Position numbers and translations under genes: made by a program | Source of the DNA: Bacteroidales bacterium | GTDB taxonomy: Bacteria > Bacteroidota > Bacteroidia > Bacteroidales > P3 | Direction: 5' to 3' | DNA length: 5,740 nucleotides | Assembly (NCBI GenBank): GCA_016296345.1 | Contig: JAEDJL010000062.1 | Span: 1 to 5,740, forward strand | Shown: one piece after another, positions 5,359 to 5,740 of the stretch | Position numbering within the stretch: position 1 is the first letter of the stretch | Layout of the letters: the number at the start of each line of letters is the position of its first letter | Notes under the pieces: generated by a model | Databases searched by the model: none | What the model was told of the DNA's origin: nothing | Seen by the model: the letters and a program-made list of their open reading frames with translations, nothing else

Positions 5359-5736
5359 CTATATTATGAGAACTCTCAGCTGCGAAAGGTCTTTTCTTAA
5401 CAACAAGTTTGCATTCAGATTGTGCAAACAGGTGTTCAAACTGCTTGAATTGTGAAACTCAAAGTCGCAAACGGGAACATAATCCAAATCATCTTGGCTT
5501 ATGTTGGTTGTGTGTCTTGTTTCGGAAAGGGCTATCTCTATGTCCTTTTTGTCTTTGCCCTGCTTGGAAGCCAAAGCCTTGGTTCTGCCGCTTTCGGACG
5601 CCTCGGTAAGCAAGGTAACTCCCGAAGCAAGACGAGAAGTCTTTATCAAAGACATATCACCAAGGCTTTGCGACAACACAACTGCCGCAAACAAAACCAC
5701 AAACCTCACTACGCTGCCCTTAATAACTGACTTCAT
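5359..5736 (-). CDS. Small, probably exported protein of unknown function
   Basis: 125 residues from an ATG four bases inside the window edge. The N-terminus MKSVIKGSVVRFVVLFAAVVLSQSLG looks like a signal peptide: basic start and hydrophobic core at about 9-22. There is no lipobox Cys. The mature part is hydrophilic and charged (KQGKDKKDIEIALSETRH at about 58-75), then has two Cys in VCDFEF and LNTCLH, and ends in RVLII. I recognise no family or domain and see no sorting signal for type IX secretion. Codon choice is like that of its neighbours, which supports a real gene. No stop lies between this ATG and the window edge, so a longer start is possible, but the signal peptide argues for this one. 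Its promoter is outside the window; the terminator at 5102-5140 probably ends its transcript. Confidence 0.62.
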   Translation of the reverse strand: MKSVIKGSVVRFVVLFAAVVLSQSLGDMSLIKTSRLASGVTLLTEASESGRTKALASKQGKDKKDIEIALSETRHTTNISQDDLDYVPVCDFEFHNSSSLNTCLHNLNANLLLRKDLSQLRVLII

Positions 5737-5740
5737 ATCT

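Overview
The window looks like a chromosome segment from a Bacteroidota bacterium, most likely a member of the Bacteroidales. Four observations point there. The ATP synthase beta subunit carries a segment typical of that phylum. One protein ends in a type IX secretion (Por) sorting domain, a system known only from this phylum and close relatives. Three putative promoters have the Bacteroidota TAnnTTTG box at -7. The starts lack Shine-Dalgarno sequences and have A-rich leaders.

Layout. 1-1301 (-): atpD, cut by the window edge before its C-terminus. 1302-2169: an unusually long gap of 868 bases between divergent genes. It holds the atpD promoter, a long nested inverted repeat (1529-1596), a GC-rich 231-base element with 21-base imperfect terminal inverted repeats (1690-1920), and the promoter and leader hairpin of the next gene. 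2170-3297 (+): a secreted, Cys- and Tyr-rich T9SS cargo protein of unknown function. 3308-3350: a strong terminator shared by convergent genes. 3376-3891 (-): a DUF456 membrane protein. 3927-5048 (-): a membrane-anchored protein with a probable lytic-transglycosylase-like domain, 35 bases upstream of the DUF456 gene and probably co-transcribed with it. 5049-5358: a 310-base gap with a promoter, a terminator and another hairpin. 5359-5736 (-): a small, probably exported protein of unknown function.

The genes do not form one pathway. atpD is housekeeping. The transglycosylase-like and DUF456 pair are both membrane or envelope proteins and may share one transcript. The T9SS cargo stands alone under its own promoter. 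No CRISPR array, tRNA, rRNA, transposase or defence system was seen. The least explained part is the non-coding DNA between atpD and the T9SS gene: the TIR-bounded element resembles a small non-autonomous mobile or dispersed repeat, and a terminator-like structure there has no recognisable gene to terminate.
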